In this document: piece by piece, positions 43,585 through 55,498 of the stretch
How positions within the stretch are numbered: position 1 is the stretch's first letter
Layout: every line of letters begins with the position of its first letter
The notes under the pieces: generated by a model
What the model saw: the letters and a program-made list of their open reading frames with translations, nothing else
The model's database searches: none
Told to the model about the DNA's origin: nothing
Program-made: the position numbers and the translations under genes
Source of the DNA: Lonicera japonica
Lineage: Eukaryota; Streptophyta; Magnoliopsida; Dipsacales; Caprifoliaceae
DNA length: 64,000 nucleotides
Assembly (NCBI GenBank): GCA_021464415.1
Contig: CM038470.1
Location: 32,726,122-32,790,121 of the forward strand
Reading direction: 5' to 3'

Positions 43585-43590
<6 letters not shown>
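41965..43590 (+). repeat. diverged tandem duplication, copy 1 with MITE
   Basis: About 41965-42690 and 43195-43590 carry the same series of phrases (CAAATATTATTATATTAA, ATATGATAA, GGTGTAACTTATTAT, CTCAAATTGAATA, AATTAAAATATTAAATCA). The first copy is longer because a MITE (42102-42442) interrupts it. Entirely non-coding. Confidence 0.65.
42102..42442. mobile_element. Tourist/PIF-Harbinger-like MITE with TTA duplication
   Basis: Ends CGGCCTATTTGG and (right, reverse-complemented) GCCCCTGTTTGG, with TTA on both sides (42099-42101 and 42443-42445). The related segment at 43195-43590 lacks it and serves as a natural empty site. Confidence 0.6.
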
Positions 43591-43619
<29 letters not shown>

Positions 43620-44279
43620 ATATATAACAAGTTGAGTGAAATTGTTGTCGGAGATTTGGAGCACTCATTTTATTTTCAATTGTCTAGGCTAATGTTAAGC
43701 TATATTTTGTATGAGTTTTTTTGGAATTATTAATGCATTATCTAAATGAATATTTTCTTCATTACATTATATTCTTTTTTTGAAAGTTATTTATGGTTAA
43801 AAAATAAAATATTTTTTCTTAAAAAATTCAGATTCGATTATCGGATTGAATATCCATTAAGCTCACAAAATCGGATATTTATTTGATTATTAACAATATG
43901 TTAGATTATCGAATCGGATTGAATTTTCTTCCCTTAATAGATCGAATTAGATATAGAGTGATCTGGTCAAAATCCGATCCATTGACATGTTTACAATTAA
44001 ATGATGGCAAAAATAACTCACCCATTAAACATGTGTTAAAATAACACACAACATGAACAAAGCTTTAAAAATACCTGCGCATAAGAATAAGAACAATGAC
44101 AAATGTAGAGTTAGTCGCCCAAATATATTAACTACAATTAGATAGTGTTGAAATAAATTACACGTAGGATTTTCTCTCTCTAAAACTCTCTAATAATATC
44201 TATATTCTATTTATTTTCTATATTTTCCAATCGGTTCTTTTACAAGTCTGGCCTTTTTTTAATCATGGCCTAATTAAAT

Positions 44280-45337
44280 GATTTTATGGGCATGACATTA
44301 ACTTACACTCCCCAGTCCAATATCGTTCGCGAAAACTCAATCCAGTTGATGATTGTTATTACGTAAAGAGGGAGGTTATGGAAATGCAAAATGGATTTGT
44401 CCTCATCTAAAAATGTGAATGATGACATCATGCTCTTCGCGAGTCGTCCTAAGGGGCCTTCCCATTCGATGGATGGCTTAAAGTGTTTTCTAGCAATGCC
44501 AACTATGGCTTTGATTGCTTCTCTTTTTGAATCTGGGGATAATTCAATTTGGTTGAAAAACCACTTAAATTTTACGCAACATCACATTTTTATGATGGCT
44601 TGTTCTGGGTAGTCTTCTTCCTCTGGTGTTTTGAGTGCTTCTTCAATGATTGACAAGACTTCTTGCGGGTTATCCTAAGCGGATATGACCATGGCATTTC
44701 TTCTATTATGTTCCAGGAACGTCTGATTGTTTATATTCTGAGTCAAGTTTTTTGTCTGAAGAGTTCCTTTCTTAAGCTGCCCATCGATTAACCTTCATAA
44801 GGTGTAACATTCTTTCATCAGGTGGCTTATTGTTTTATGTATTTTGTAGAAATTTGGGGATTTTTTTCTGCTTCTATTGGGTTCATTCGGTTTGGTCATG
44901 GTTTTAAAAAAAAATTCTCATACTAGAATTTTTTTATATATCCATGGCTTCTTTTGCCCCTCGAATGGTAAGGTAGGGGGAGTATTAACCCTATTATACA
45001 TTTGTCGTTTGTTGCCATCGCGCATACCGTCTGTGTAGTTAACAACGTCATTCTTTTCGGCTTGATGGTTATCTGTCTCACGTATAGTATGTCCTCAGTC
45101 CAAGTTACGGTACATGCTTACTAAATTCAACCTTTTTTAGACTGATGGACCAATGTTTCTTACGTTCTCGATGAACTTTCTGAACATGCCGTGTGCGTCA
45201 TTTATTATATGGACTTTGTATTCATCCAGTAGTCCTTCAGCACATATTTGGATTAATTTTTCTTCGATCACGCATTTTGTAATATATAAAGATTTATCCC
45301 GAAAACACTTGATATAGTCCATGATTTATTTACCTAG
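44280..45337 (-). mobile_element. Ty3-gypsy gag remnant, 3' part (copy A)
   Basis: On minus, broken frames give a gag-like segment (MDYIKCFRDKSLYITK, then EEKLIQICAEGLLDEYKVHI near 45180-45320). A later region (FYKIHKTISHLMKECYTL near 44800-44840) resembles the gag region before the zinc finger. Stops and frameshifts make it non-functional. Its upstream half is found at 52135-52786, beyond the 6.8-kb block. Confidence 0.65.
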
Positions 45338-47039
45338 TGTGAACACCTCATTTTGCGACCCTCGCAAGAATTTTGATCTCTGGGAAAATGAACACGCATG
45401 CATGCATGAGCATTCCTAACTGCATACATACTACATACATATGATACAGGTCAAAGAAGGAAGCTAAAAAGACCCCCAGACGAGAAGTTACGAGAATTAC
45501 CAGAAACTGTCGGAACCAAAAACCGTCAAAACTCTTGAAAACTTGTGAAAGGAGAGTTACCCAATTCTGATCATCCTCAAAATTTGAGGGTTGTTAGATT
45601 GTTCCATAAGGAGTAACATACTCAAAAATCAGCTCGATCTGACGGTCGGATCTTCAAAAATTTTAAAAATCGGGAGTTCATTTTAAGTGATCAAATGGAG
45701 GCCTTCTCGAAGTTAAACCCTCGTTTTTGGGGCTGGTTCTAGGGTTTATAGGTATAGTTTGTCGGTTTTTTGATTTTTCGTTGTTTTATGCTTGATTCTT
45801 GTTCCGTATTCAAATAGTTTATAATTTTTTCATACTATTCATGTGTGATTCATTATTGCTCATTAGTAATCTGATTTTATAGAATTTTTAGGGTTTAAGT
45901 AGATTTTGTTTAGTTTTTGTCGATTTTAAGTTTGTTTACCGTTTTAGTTGTAAAATCTTTGTTTTAAATCAAAATTGCAAAATTCCAAAGTTAAAATTTT
46001 CAAATATGATTTTTTACATTATTAGGTTTGTGTCTACTTTTTTTCATGATTTCTAAGCTTATTTTCATGTTTGGTTTGATTGTGTTTACCTAAATCCTTA
46101 GTTAGGGGTCCGTAGTGAAAAATGCGTGATTAATCTTTGAATGTAATCCAATTTAGGTTTGAATATGGTATTTTCATTGGTTATAGATCACCTACTAAAT
46201 GATTGAGTATTTTCTTATCTTTGCATGCGTTAAAAACATGTTTCCATAAGTTAGCTCAAAAGTTCCATTTGATTAAGAACTGTAAAAACGTCGATTCACG
46301 GATTTTTGCACTAAAACCCTAACGTGGCTAATTTGAGGACGGTATTTATCCTCTAATTAATTAGGTTAGTTCTTTAAGTGAATTGGCTGATTTAGCGCTA
46401 TTTTGGTATTTATTCACATAAGTGCTGAGAAAGTGCTAGTTTTGACTTTTAGCATTTATTTTAAGACATAGTTGCTTTGAATCACGTTCAAATATATTCA
46501 AACCTTATAGGAGGGTTAAGCTACTAATTTTTGAGAAATTTAATTAACTTGAATTTTTTTTCACGCACTAGCAATACTAGGTTTTAAATTACGTTTTTTC
46601 AAAGTCAAAAGCTTCACTATCGGATTCTATTGCTTAAAGCTAGTCTATATAGTCTTTGTCACGCATGAGTTTATGATATACTTGTAGTAATCATATAAAT
46701 GGATGGTTGGAGAGTCTAAGAGTTGAATCTTAGAGGAAAATCTTATTTAAACTTAGATTTGGAATACCCGATTGGACTAGTTTCGTACTCCCTAGTTACG
46801 AATACCCCTAACGTTTGTTTTTCATTGATTTAATTTTATTTTATATTTTGATTTATTTAGTTAGTGCGTTGTTTTATTTATTTAGTTTAATTGCATGTTC
46901 TCTTAGTGCATTTAGGAAGCCTCTTAGGTAAATAACTTGTGCTTATGGATTCCCTTTACTTTTGCACCCTAGGATTATATTTGCTTTTAGTTTTGTTAAT
47001 TAGTAGTTCTAATTTAGTTTCATTTTTCCTTTATTCTAT

Positions 47040-47166
47040 CATCTTTTCCTTTCTTCCATCTGAGAAAGATAACTAGAAAAATATATTCATTTCCTTCCCT
47101 GTGGTTCGACCTTGAATTTTCCCAAATATACTATAACTTGACCGTTTGCACCTAAGCGTATCAACT
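47040..47166 (+). other. gypsy-type pre-primer-site motif (copy A)
   Basis: CCCTGTGGTTCGACCTTGAA, a stretch with TTTGCACCTAAGCGTATCAA at its end, resembles the last bases of Athila-like LTRs or leaders before TGGCGCCGTTGCCGGGGA. Here the sequence runs into CTTGCTCTG and the minisatellite instead. Same at 58770-58885. Confidence 0.35.
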
Positions 47167-47189
47167 TGCTCTGTTTACGCGTTGTCAAC

Positions 47190-48115
47190 CAGACTCTATC
47201 ACCCTCATTCATATACTTATTGCGAGTCAGACATTGCACCGAGCTTCATCACCCTATTCATTCATCATGTAAGTGTTAAAACCTCGTACCGGGCTTCATT
47301 GCCCCATTCATTCATTCATTCATCATGTGCATGTCACAACACTGCACAGGGCTCTATCGCCCCTTATTTATTCATATATTGCACGTCATACACAACACCA
47401 GGCTCCATCGCCTCATTCATACACTTATTGCGAGTCAAACACCGCACTAGGCTCTATCGCCCTTATTTTTAACATATTTTGTAGGTTATGGAACCTTAAT
47501 CAAGCTCCAATGCCCAATTTCTTTCTTCTTTTGCAAGACGAAAATCGTAGTCAAGTCACTACTTCTTTAATGGTATTTAATACCATCAATTTAAACACCG
47601 TTCCAGTTAGACAACGTATCGGGCTACATCGCCATTCACTGTGCCAGTCAAACAACGCACCGAGCTACATCGCCATTCATTGTGCCAGTCAAACATTGCA
47701 CCGGGCTACATCGCCAATCATCGTGCCAGTCAAACACTACATCGGGTTAAATCGTCAATCACTGTGTTAGTTAAACACTGCATTGCACTACATCACCAAT
47801 CATCGTGTTAGTCAGACACTACATCGGGCTAAATCGCCAACCAACTTGCAAGTCAAACACTACACCAGGCTACATCGCCAATCACCATGCTAGTCAAACA
47901 ATACACTGGGCTATATTGCCAATCAACATGCAAGTCAAACACTACACTGGGCTAAATCGTAAATCAACGTGCAAGTCAAACATTGCATCAGTTACTTCGC
48001 CAAACACTGTGCTAGTTAGACATTGCATTGGGTTAAATCGCCAATCACCATGCTAGTTACACACAGTACCATATTATATCAACAATTATCATGCGAGTCA
48101 GACACTACACTAGTC
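47190..48115 (+). repeat. minisatellite 1, 41-bp unit (copy A)
   Basis: From about 47606 there are roughly twelve head-to-tail variants of a 41-bp unit built on AGTCAAACACTACACCGGGC then TACATCGCCAATCA. Before this (47190-47470) a longer, more irregular unit uses the same TCGCC and GAGTCA phrases with ATTC tetranucleotide runs. Because 41 is not a multiple of three, each unit shifts frame; three units return to phase. This produces the apparent 83- and 165-codon frames, which I do not regard as genes. Confidence 0.85.
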
Positions 48116-48413
48116 TAATTTTGATTAAAGATCAAACTAGGTGAATTACTTTTGTCTCATTCATTTATCCTTTACTTGTTAATATCTAATTTTTATTGTT
48201 ATACTTTGAATTAAGTCAATTTGAAAAAATGTTGATATTTGCCTTGCAAGGCCATTTAACTAACAAGTTTCGCAGAAGTATTAACAATCAACAAAAAAAA
48301 ATCTTTGGTAAAAATAACAAGTATGCAGATGATCGAAGAAAATAAAGATATCAAATTTAAGACGAGAGTGTTCTAAACTGAATACAAGTCTGAGAAAAAA
48401 TGGTAAAATCATA

Positions 48414-48945
48414 CATGCATTTGTACTAACTTTGTCTTTTAGGGACATTTTTAATAATTTTATACCGAACAAGTAAACATTTGTTTTAACTTTGTCTTTC
48501 AGGGGTATTTTAGTAAGTTCTTACCGAACATGTAGCTATTTGTGCTAACATTGTCTTTCGGGGGTGTTCTAGCAATTTCCTACTAAACAGGTAGCCATTT
48601 ATGTTAACTTTGCCATTTAGGGGCATTTTAATAATTCCCTACCTAAACGGTAGCCATACATGCATTTGTGCTAACTTTGTCTTTTAGGGGCATTTTAGTA
48701 ATTTCCTACCTAAGCGGTAGCCATTCATACTAACATTGTCTTTCAGGGAATCTTAGTAATTATATACCAAACAGGTAAACATTTGTACTAACTTTGTCTT
48801 TCAAGGGCATTTTAGTAATTTTCTACTGAACAGGTAGCAATTTGTACTAACATTGTCTTTCAGTAGCACTTTAGTAATATTCTACTTAAGTGGTAGCTAT
48901 TACTGCTAATACTATCTTTTAGGGACATTTTTATAATTTAGGCAA
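48414..48945 (+). repeat. minisatellite 2, about 60-bp unit (copy A)
   Basis: About nine tandem variants of TGCTAACTTTGTCTTTCAGG then GGCATTTTAGTAATTTCCTA and CCTAACAGGTAGCCATT. One unit measured directly (48560-48619) is 60 bp. Unrelated to the 41-bp array just upstream. Confidence 0.85.
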
Positions 48946-50294
48946 ACCAGTTCCCGAAATGACAAGACAACCCGTCTTCGAAAAAGGCAAGACAAATGTC
49001 TAGTCTCCCGAAATGGCAAAACGAACGATTCAGTCTCCCTCAAAGGAAAGACACATTTATCCACCAAAATGGGGAATGGGATAGCCGAAACGGGATATGC
49101 TTTTCGAACTTGACCCAGTGTATATTTAAGGCAATTACCTCTTTTTTAGGAAAAACAACTGTGGGGTCATATTTTAGAAGGTACATACGTGTCACAAAAT
49201 CCGGATTTTACTTTTTGAAATTACTTCTTGACGTTTTACATTCATTCTAACTGCACAAGCGCCAAGGGGCTTTGTCGATACCTCATTCCATGACTTTTAT
49301 ACTTTCGTGCAATACTGTTTTTGATTAAAGGCTCGAATGGGAATTCATAATTACAGAATTCATAGACCCAAGTAGAATGGGCCAAAAATCCACGAACCGA
49401 GGAAAACCCTAGTGGTTAATCGGATTCCCCTTTCAGCCCGATTCACCGTACGAAATTCATAGCAAAGTTTACCCTGAACAGTAGGAAGAGTGACCAAAAT
49501 GGTTTACAGAAAGACCGTATGGATGATCTGATGCTGAAGGCAATGGTACTTGCTATATAAGCCATAGTAGACCTCAAGGCAGAGGTTCGATTTTCAATCT
49601 CAAGCAGAGAGAAAACAGAGAAAAGAACTAAAATTGACAATTAAAAAGAGGCTTAAACAGAGAGAAAAGAAAGAGGGATTTTTATCCAAATTTGCTAGAT
49701 TTGTAAAGAATTTGTAATACGATCTTGTTTTCCAAAATAAAGCATTAGGTTTATATTTTTAGTTGGCTTGATTCTGATACCAAAAACACTTTTTTCGTTA
49801 TATCTGTTTGAGCCAAATTGAAGATTTGAAGATACAACAATCAACAGAAGCTCGCCAAACTTACCGGATGCACCTCACATAATTCTTGACCTAAGGTACG
49901 TTGGTTATATGGTTTGATTCAAAATATAGGTAGTGGTCGAGCTTAAAATTAAAAATTAAAAACTTTTGAGTTAAATCTATTTTTAAGTATTTTTATCGAG
50001 TTTTTGCTTAAGTCTGAAAAGCCTAATCGACACAAATTATTGAGGAAACTTATTTTTTTCATATATAATATGTTCCATAAAGATGTTTCTGAAATTTGAG
50101 TTGAATTGGTATTCAAACGGATTTAATACGGCGAAATAAAAGTAAAAAGAAAAATTAAAATAAAAGAATTTTAAATAAATGATTTTATTAAATAAAAGAA
50201 AAAGGAAAGTTAAACTTTTGAAAAGTCAAAGATTCCTTTCAAAAATTAAAAACCCACGTCTGCATTCCTTAAGCAATTTCCAAAATGGCCAAGC

Positions 50295-50471
50295 GGAGTA
50301 GAAATTTGTTAACCCTCCTTTAATAGGGTTATGGTGATCCTTGCATTTGATTGGTGGATATAATAAAAAGTGTGGGGCTCACCAAACTGTTTTATTATTT
50401 TATTGTATCTACCAATCAAATGTAAGGGTCACCATGACCCTCTGAAAAGGAGGGTTAACAAATTCCTACTC
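50295..50471. mobile_element. foldback MITE (copy A)
   Basis: Left arm GAGTAGAAATTTGTTAACCC continuing through TCCTTTAATAGGGTTATGGTG; the right arm is its inverse (GGGTTAACAAATTCCTACTC). Arms of about 75 bp pair well around a 30-bp loop. Confidence 0.75.
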
Positions 50472-52134
50472 AGGCCAAGCCCATTATTCATTCTCAAGGC
50501 CACGTGTAAGCACATAAAGGGCCAGTGCAGATTTTTTAAAGGATAGACCGGTACAACTTTTAGTAACCTAGACCGGTCCGGCACTATTTTGGGTAAGGAA
50601 TTGAAATCCAAGATTTCGGATCGGTCCAAGATTTTTAGGGTGTACTGGTCCGGTGTGTATTTTTCTGGGCACAAATTTTTATGGCAAAAATTTATTTTTT
50701 AATATTTTTAACCTATTCTAAAAAAGATTTTCACTCTATAATTTTTCTCTACATATAATTCTAGAGAGTTTTTTGAGGTAAAAATTATTCAAACGTTATA
50801 ATCAATTTTTGAGAGTTTTAAAACACCACCTAAGTTTCGTTTACATGTCATATGAGATCCTATTGTTCTTCAACTTTAAGAACTAAGGTTCTAAACGTTC
50901 ACAGTCCTGCGGGAGTGTTTTCGATTGCGATTGAAGATGGGGTGAGAAAATGGTTATCGCGCAATGAAGGAGATCGCAGATGGGGGTGAAGGATTATGAT
51001 CAAGTGCATGAAAGGAGGCGACGGGTAAGCCGAAAAAGCGGGAAACGCTATGCCAAGCCAACTCCGGTTGAATTATACATTCAACGGATTAACGAGACTG
51101 TTGCGTAAATCGTGGGGAAGTAATTTTTGTAAGTCATCGAGTCTGTAATTCCATTTTGATCATAGTGAGGTATTGTCAGTTAGTCCCAAGGATTAGTCTA
51201 ACGCAATAGGGATACCTCATAAATTCTTTGTATTGTATGATTGCTTTTTGTGATTATTTGATTAATTTACTTGCTAGAAAATACAACATAGATTTTAACA
51301 GTAAAATTGATTAGATCTAGGGTTTTAATTATGCTTATCAAATCTCAAATTGTTTTTGATAAAAACCCTAAAATCAACCTAGGCAATACTATCCCCAATT
51401 TTGAGGATTTCCATCATAAAGTTAAATCAAACTTACTATTTTTAAGAAGTTATAATTTTCATTTATATTATGTAAATCTTATATTTTATACCGCTTTTAC
51501 TTCTATTGTGTATGTAAATATTGTGTACATATCGTAAAATGGATTATAACTCGCATGCGAATTGCAGATATGCCTAAACTACTTTCCATTTCGTCAATCC
51601 TGTGTAAACTGTACGTAGAATATATTAAAATTAGGGCAGTACGGTCCAAAAAAACGTCCCCTGCATGCCTAAAATATTTATACATGTTATGTTTCATACA
51701 AATTGTATAAACATGAGAGGTGTCCAAGCACTGTACGAGATGCGCGATTCTCCGTACGAGGTGCCCGATTCACCGTACGAGCTTTCTGTCCAAAAAGTCA
51801 AATTTTTGTACAAAACCAGTATGATCTTTGTATGATATTTAGCAATCCATATATATATATATATATATACAAATTTTGGGCCGTGAAACAGTAGGAGAAG
51901 AGTATAAAACCATGAAAATGAGCATGTTCATTTAAAAGCCGAAAGGGCAATATGGGTGCCTAAAACCTTCCCAGGTCGTAACATAGTCACTGAACTCACT
52001 TTGGTTATGCAGACAACATTATATCCCAAAAGGGTACATAACACTCTTTTATCCATTTTTCCAAAAAATGTACTAGTGACTTTAATCTTTAAAAACACCC
52101 GTGCTAAGTGCGCGCGCCGCTCACCGGGGCGACA

Positions 52135-52786
52135 AGGGTTCTATCAGGATTCTCACACCATGGATATGCTTTGTCTATGAGGGATTTTAAGAACTTTCGA
52201 AGTCATAACTATGTGTTATTACAATGCACTCCATGGTGTTCCGTGAATCGCTTTATGTACTCATGAGGGTTGCTTGATCTATCGTCGAATAGGTGAAATT
52301 TTGGTATATTGTACCTTTGCGGGTATAGCAAATTGGCTATTTTAGCCGGATATGGTGATTTGAGTTATGGTTTTGTGTAAATGGAACTTGAACCTTATGC
52401 ACTTTGTTTATTCAAAAACTGCTTTACGTCAAACAAAATACTTGTTTCTTTCTAGCCTGTGTGTTGTTTTTTTGTGCAATGTCTGGTGTTTTGAGGCTAA
52501 CTTCTTTAAGTTATGCTAAAGTGATCTTCGTAACGGTGGATTTGTGTTTTCTAATGGGATTTGTGGTGTATTGGTAGCAGGTTTGGATCACCCCATCTTG
52601 CGGCGTACTCTTTTAATAAAATATTGTTCATGTTTATGATTGCTGCTATGGCTAGGTCCATTTGTGTCATTACGGTTTGCGAACTGCCTAGATTAGTGTT
52701 GTCTGTAAGACACTTGCCCTGCCCCAGCTGTGATTTATGATTAGTCCATTTATACAATAGAATACTTCCCCAGCAAAGTTGCCAAA
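52135..52786 (-). mobile_element. Ty3-gypsy primer-binding region and gag 5' part
   Basis: At 52766-52786 the minus strand reads TTTGGCAACTTTGCTGGGGA, matching the TTTGGCGACTCTGCTGGGGA motif directly after 5' LTRs of Tat/Ogre-type elements. Below it a decayed gag follows, with YNIPKFHLFDDRSSNPHEYI near 52270-52320 and LKSLIDKAYPW near 52160-52190. It stops at the 6.8-kb block; the gag continues at 45337. A 5' LTR should start at 52787 (TGTAGATATG on plus); I could not find its other end. Confidence 0.6.
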
Positions 52787-55398
52787 TGTAGATATGTGTA
52801 AAAGTGAAATAAGATGGGTGTTTTGTGTAATTAATAATAAATATTGGGAAGATGTATATTACTTCTAAGCCAGTATTCGTAATAAATATATGAACCATGA
52901 TATGGGTTGAATTTCTTAAATTACAAATATTAATGTGGACAAGAGTTAGTTTTGGTAAAAAGGGATGCGAAGGCAACTCCTAAACAATGATAAATGATTA
53001 TAAATAATTCTCTATTGTTTTTGTTAGTTCTAGGGGATCCCTAAAGAGTGTATGACAATATCCTGGTTTTATTAATCTCCCTATCTCGTGGATCACCATT
53101 CTTTTTTAATAAAAAAGAATTAAATAATGGGTCTACCTTCCTCACGCGGCAAATGCTGCCACATGGCTTTCTATGATAGGCTCAATTTTGTGACAACTAT
53201 CTTTTGTGCACACCAATTTCTGGAAAGAAGCTTAGAGGCCGGTTTGGTCTTTGGTTTGACTAATCTATGATTCAGATGTGTCACTATGTGTGTCAGGTGG
53301 GGCCAAAGCAATAAATGTTGCTTGGGCCTTAAGTTATGGGTGAGTTGACTTATCTCTTTCTGAAAGGCACATCTTTAATACCGTAAGAGGTGATGCCTTC
53401 GGCGCTTGGCTATAGGGGCCTACGATCACCTATGTTCCTATGATCCTATGATCTTTATAACTTTTATATTTTTAAGGGATCCTCTGATAATTAAATATAT
53501 GTTTTGGGTGATTGGGCTTTATACAGGCTTAAAGAAACTTGACATTATCATCCTCCAAGCTAGATTCCCTCTAAAAATCCCTATTGGACTTCTAGGATAT
53601 TTGTTAATTTTTCAAATATTTTTGTCCTTCCCTTAGAAGATAAATTAATATATGAGCCCATAAATATGTATATTTACTAAAAAAAAAAAAGGAAAAGATA
53701 TCTCCCTATCTTTAACTGTTATATCCTCAATCATACCACCCTTATAAGTAGGTGGTGGCCCAGCTACAAACTTTCCCCCATGGGTTACAAGTAATTTACA
53801 AAAGGTTATCTATATTCCCACGTTAAAATGTGAAAGACAAATGAATCAAGAGACAAAGAACATGCATTAAAAAAAATTAAAAAATTTAAAATAAAACTTA
53901 AAAGTAAAAGGGACCACTCCATCAATGCATAACACAAAATGAATAAAAAAAAGCAGCCAAGGGACCACTTGTCTTTAATAAACCCAACATATTCCATTTC
54001 AAATCATGTAAATGGTATGAACACATAATACATGACAAACAAACATTGTTCAAATACATACACTATGTGCAAAAACATGCATAACATGAAGCCTAATATT
54101 TAAGTCAAAGCAGTATAGCATCTAAAACCCTCAAATGAAATATTCACTTTGCCTTTAATGGTGTAACCTGAATAGCCAAATTGGTGAGTTTAAGGGGGTT
54201 TACTATTGAATTTTTTTCAAGGGGCATTTGGGAAATGCGCGTTATACGAAGAGGGTTTAATGTAATTTACCGTAATTAATAAAGGGTGATTTTGAATGCA
54301 CCCCCTTTATCATTTTTATTGTGTAAACTTAACCCATCCATTTTTGCCTTTGTTGGTTACTTTCATCTCGATTTTTTTACTTTATTTTTCTCCTCTCACT
54401 ATATCTTTTGGATCTCTTCATAAATTCAATTTTCTTTGTTTAATAATATGCACTAGAATTGCTATTAAGATTGTGGATTGGTTCGGTTTAAAATTTTAAA
54501 CAACATACAATTTTATATGTTCAATTAATTTTCAATTGAATTGAATTATGAAAACTTTTGTTAATGTGAATGCGCATTGTTATAGCTTATATGCAATTTT
54601 TAATCTATTGTAATACAAAAAAATATGAATAATCCCATCTCTCGTTAAATTAGTTTTCATGATAGGTGAATAATAAGTTGTAGCGAAACAAATATTTACA
54701 ACTTTACGCAATAGAAAGACATTCCCTCAAATTATGTCCACAATCATTAGTGTAGATCTAGATTATTAAATATTATTAACTTGTTTGTTATCAGCCTTAT
54801 CGACAGTTTTTTCATTTAAAAAACTAACAATGTCATGGGCATGTGTATTTATTTCTTATGCTTAAATATAACTTCTTATATGTAAGTATTAACCTAAATA
54901 GACATAACATGTCATAATATGAATTTATTGCAAAGCATAATATAATGGGTTCATTTAAAATCACACTTAAGAAAATCAAATGGATAAATATGTTTTTACG
55001 ATTGAGTTAATTTTTACATTAACAAACACAGGACATTGTATATATAGTTACATAGAAAAATGGATATGTATATTATCCTAATATAAGAAATCCGTTACGA
55101 CAAGGATAATGGATAATGTGGTATCCTATCTGTATCACATCCATTTACACCCCCTAAAATTCATGTTCATGTATTACTTAATTAAAACAATAAAAGGCAT
55201 TATAGCCATTTACTTAGAATTATGTATGACGTGTATAGAGCATGTGTCATTTTCTTTTAGTTTTTTAACAAAAATGGCACGCCAAATACTATAATGGTAG
55301 TTTAGATAGCTCATATAGATTTGGGCCATTGGGTGGCTTGCCCAATATATAAATTCCAAGGCTTGGGGAAGCCTATTGAATTAGGTTGGGTTGGAATA
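52787..55398. other. spacer between duplication copies
   Basis: The left part is probably the 5' LTR of the gag element. After 53680 (poly-A run) the sequence is AT-rich with no recognisable gene. Frames such as 53406-53636 and 54296-54499 are hydrophobic by composition only. Confidence 0.5.
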
Positions 55399-55498
55399 NN
55401 NNNNNNNNNNNNNNNNNNNNNNNNNNNNNNNNNNNNNNNNNNNNNNNNNNNNNNNNNNNNNNNNNNNNNNNNNNNNNNNNNNNNNNNNNNNNNNNNNN
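55399..55498. other. assembly gap, 100 N
   Basis: Exactly 100 N, the customary placeholder for a gap of unknown size. The duplicated segment copy B begins at its right edge. The frame spanning it is meaningless. Confidence 1.

Larger units (their letters stand above)
38862..43766. other. WAT1 upstream region and AT-rich spacer
   Basis: The WAT1 promoter and 5' UTR must start at its left edge; a CT microsatellite lies at 38886-38902. The rest holds short repeats listed separately and no recognisable gene. Confidence 0.6.
45338..52134 (+). mobile_element. 6.8-kb LTR-like block interrupting gypsy gag (copy A)
   Basis: Begins TGTGAACACCTCATTTTGCG and ends CACCGGGGCGACA, so it has TG...CA termini, and both junctions lie inside gag sequence. 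The start and the GGTGCCTAACACCTTCCC-type phrase (around 51955) resemble the two ends of long LTRs in the Tat/Ogre branch of Ty3-gypsy. The inside has no protein-coding frame. It holds a 1.4-kb T-rich part, two minisatellites and a foldback MITE. The flanks CCTAG and AGGGT do not match. It could be a giant solo LTR, or several nested pieces. Plus is the strand of the TG start only. Confidence 0.5.
43767..52220 (+). repeat. 8.5-kb segmental duplication, copy A
   Basis: Matches 55499-64000 in the same order and orientation, with only scattered substitutions and a few small indels. The coordinate difference drifts from about 11,720 at the left to about 11,780 at the right. It consists of degenerate gypsy gag, the 6.8-kb TG...CA block with two minisatellites, and the resumed gag. 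The match continues to the window edge. Confidence 0.92.

Noticed and set aside
44391..44612. 73-codon plus frame (copy at 56114) as a gene
   Set aside because: It is antisense to the degenerate gag and has no known motif; its conservation is explained by the segmental duplication.
47273..48056. Open frames of 165 and 83 codons (and their copies at 58991-59786) as possible genes
   Set aside because: They lie in the 41-bp minisatellite, where three-unit periodicity creates stop-free frames; composition and repeat structure explain them.
47600..48115. CRISPR-like array
   Set aside because: Units are contiguous variants with no constant repeat and unique spacers, and this is plant nuclear DNA.
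52551..52976. 141-codon minus-strand frame as an independent gene
   Set aside because: It crosses the gypsy LTR end, primer site and gag start, so it is a chance frame through an element.
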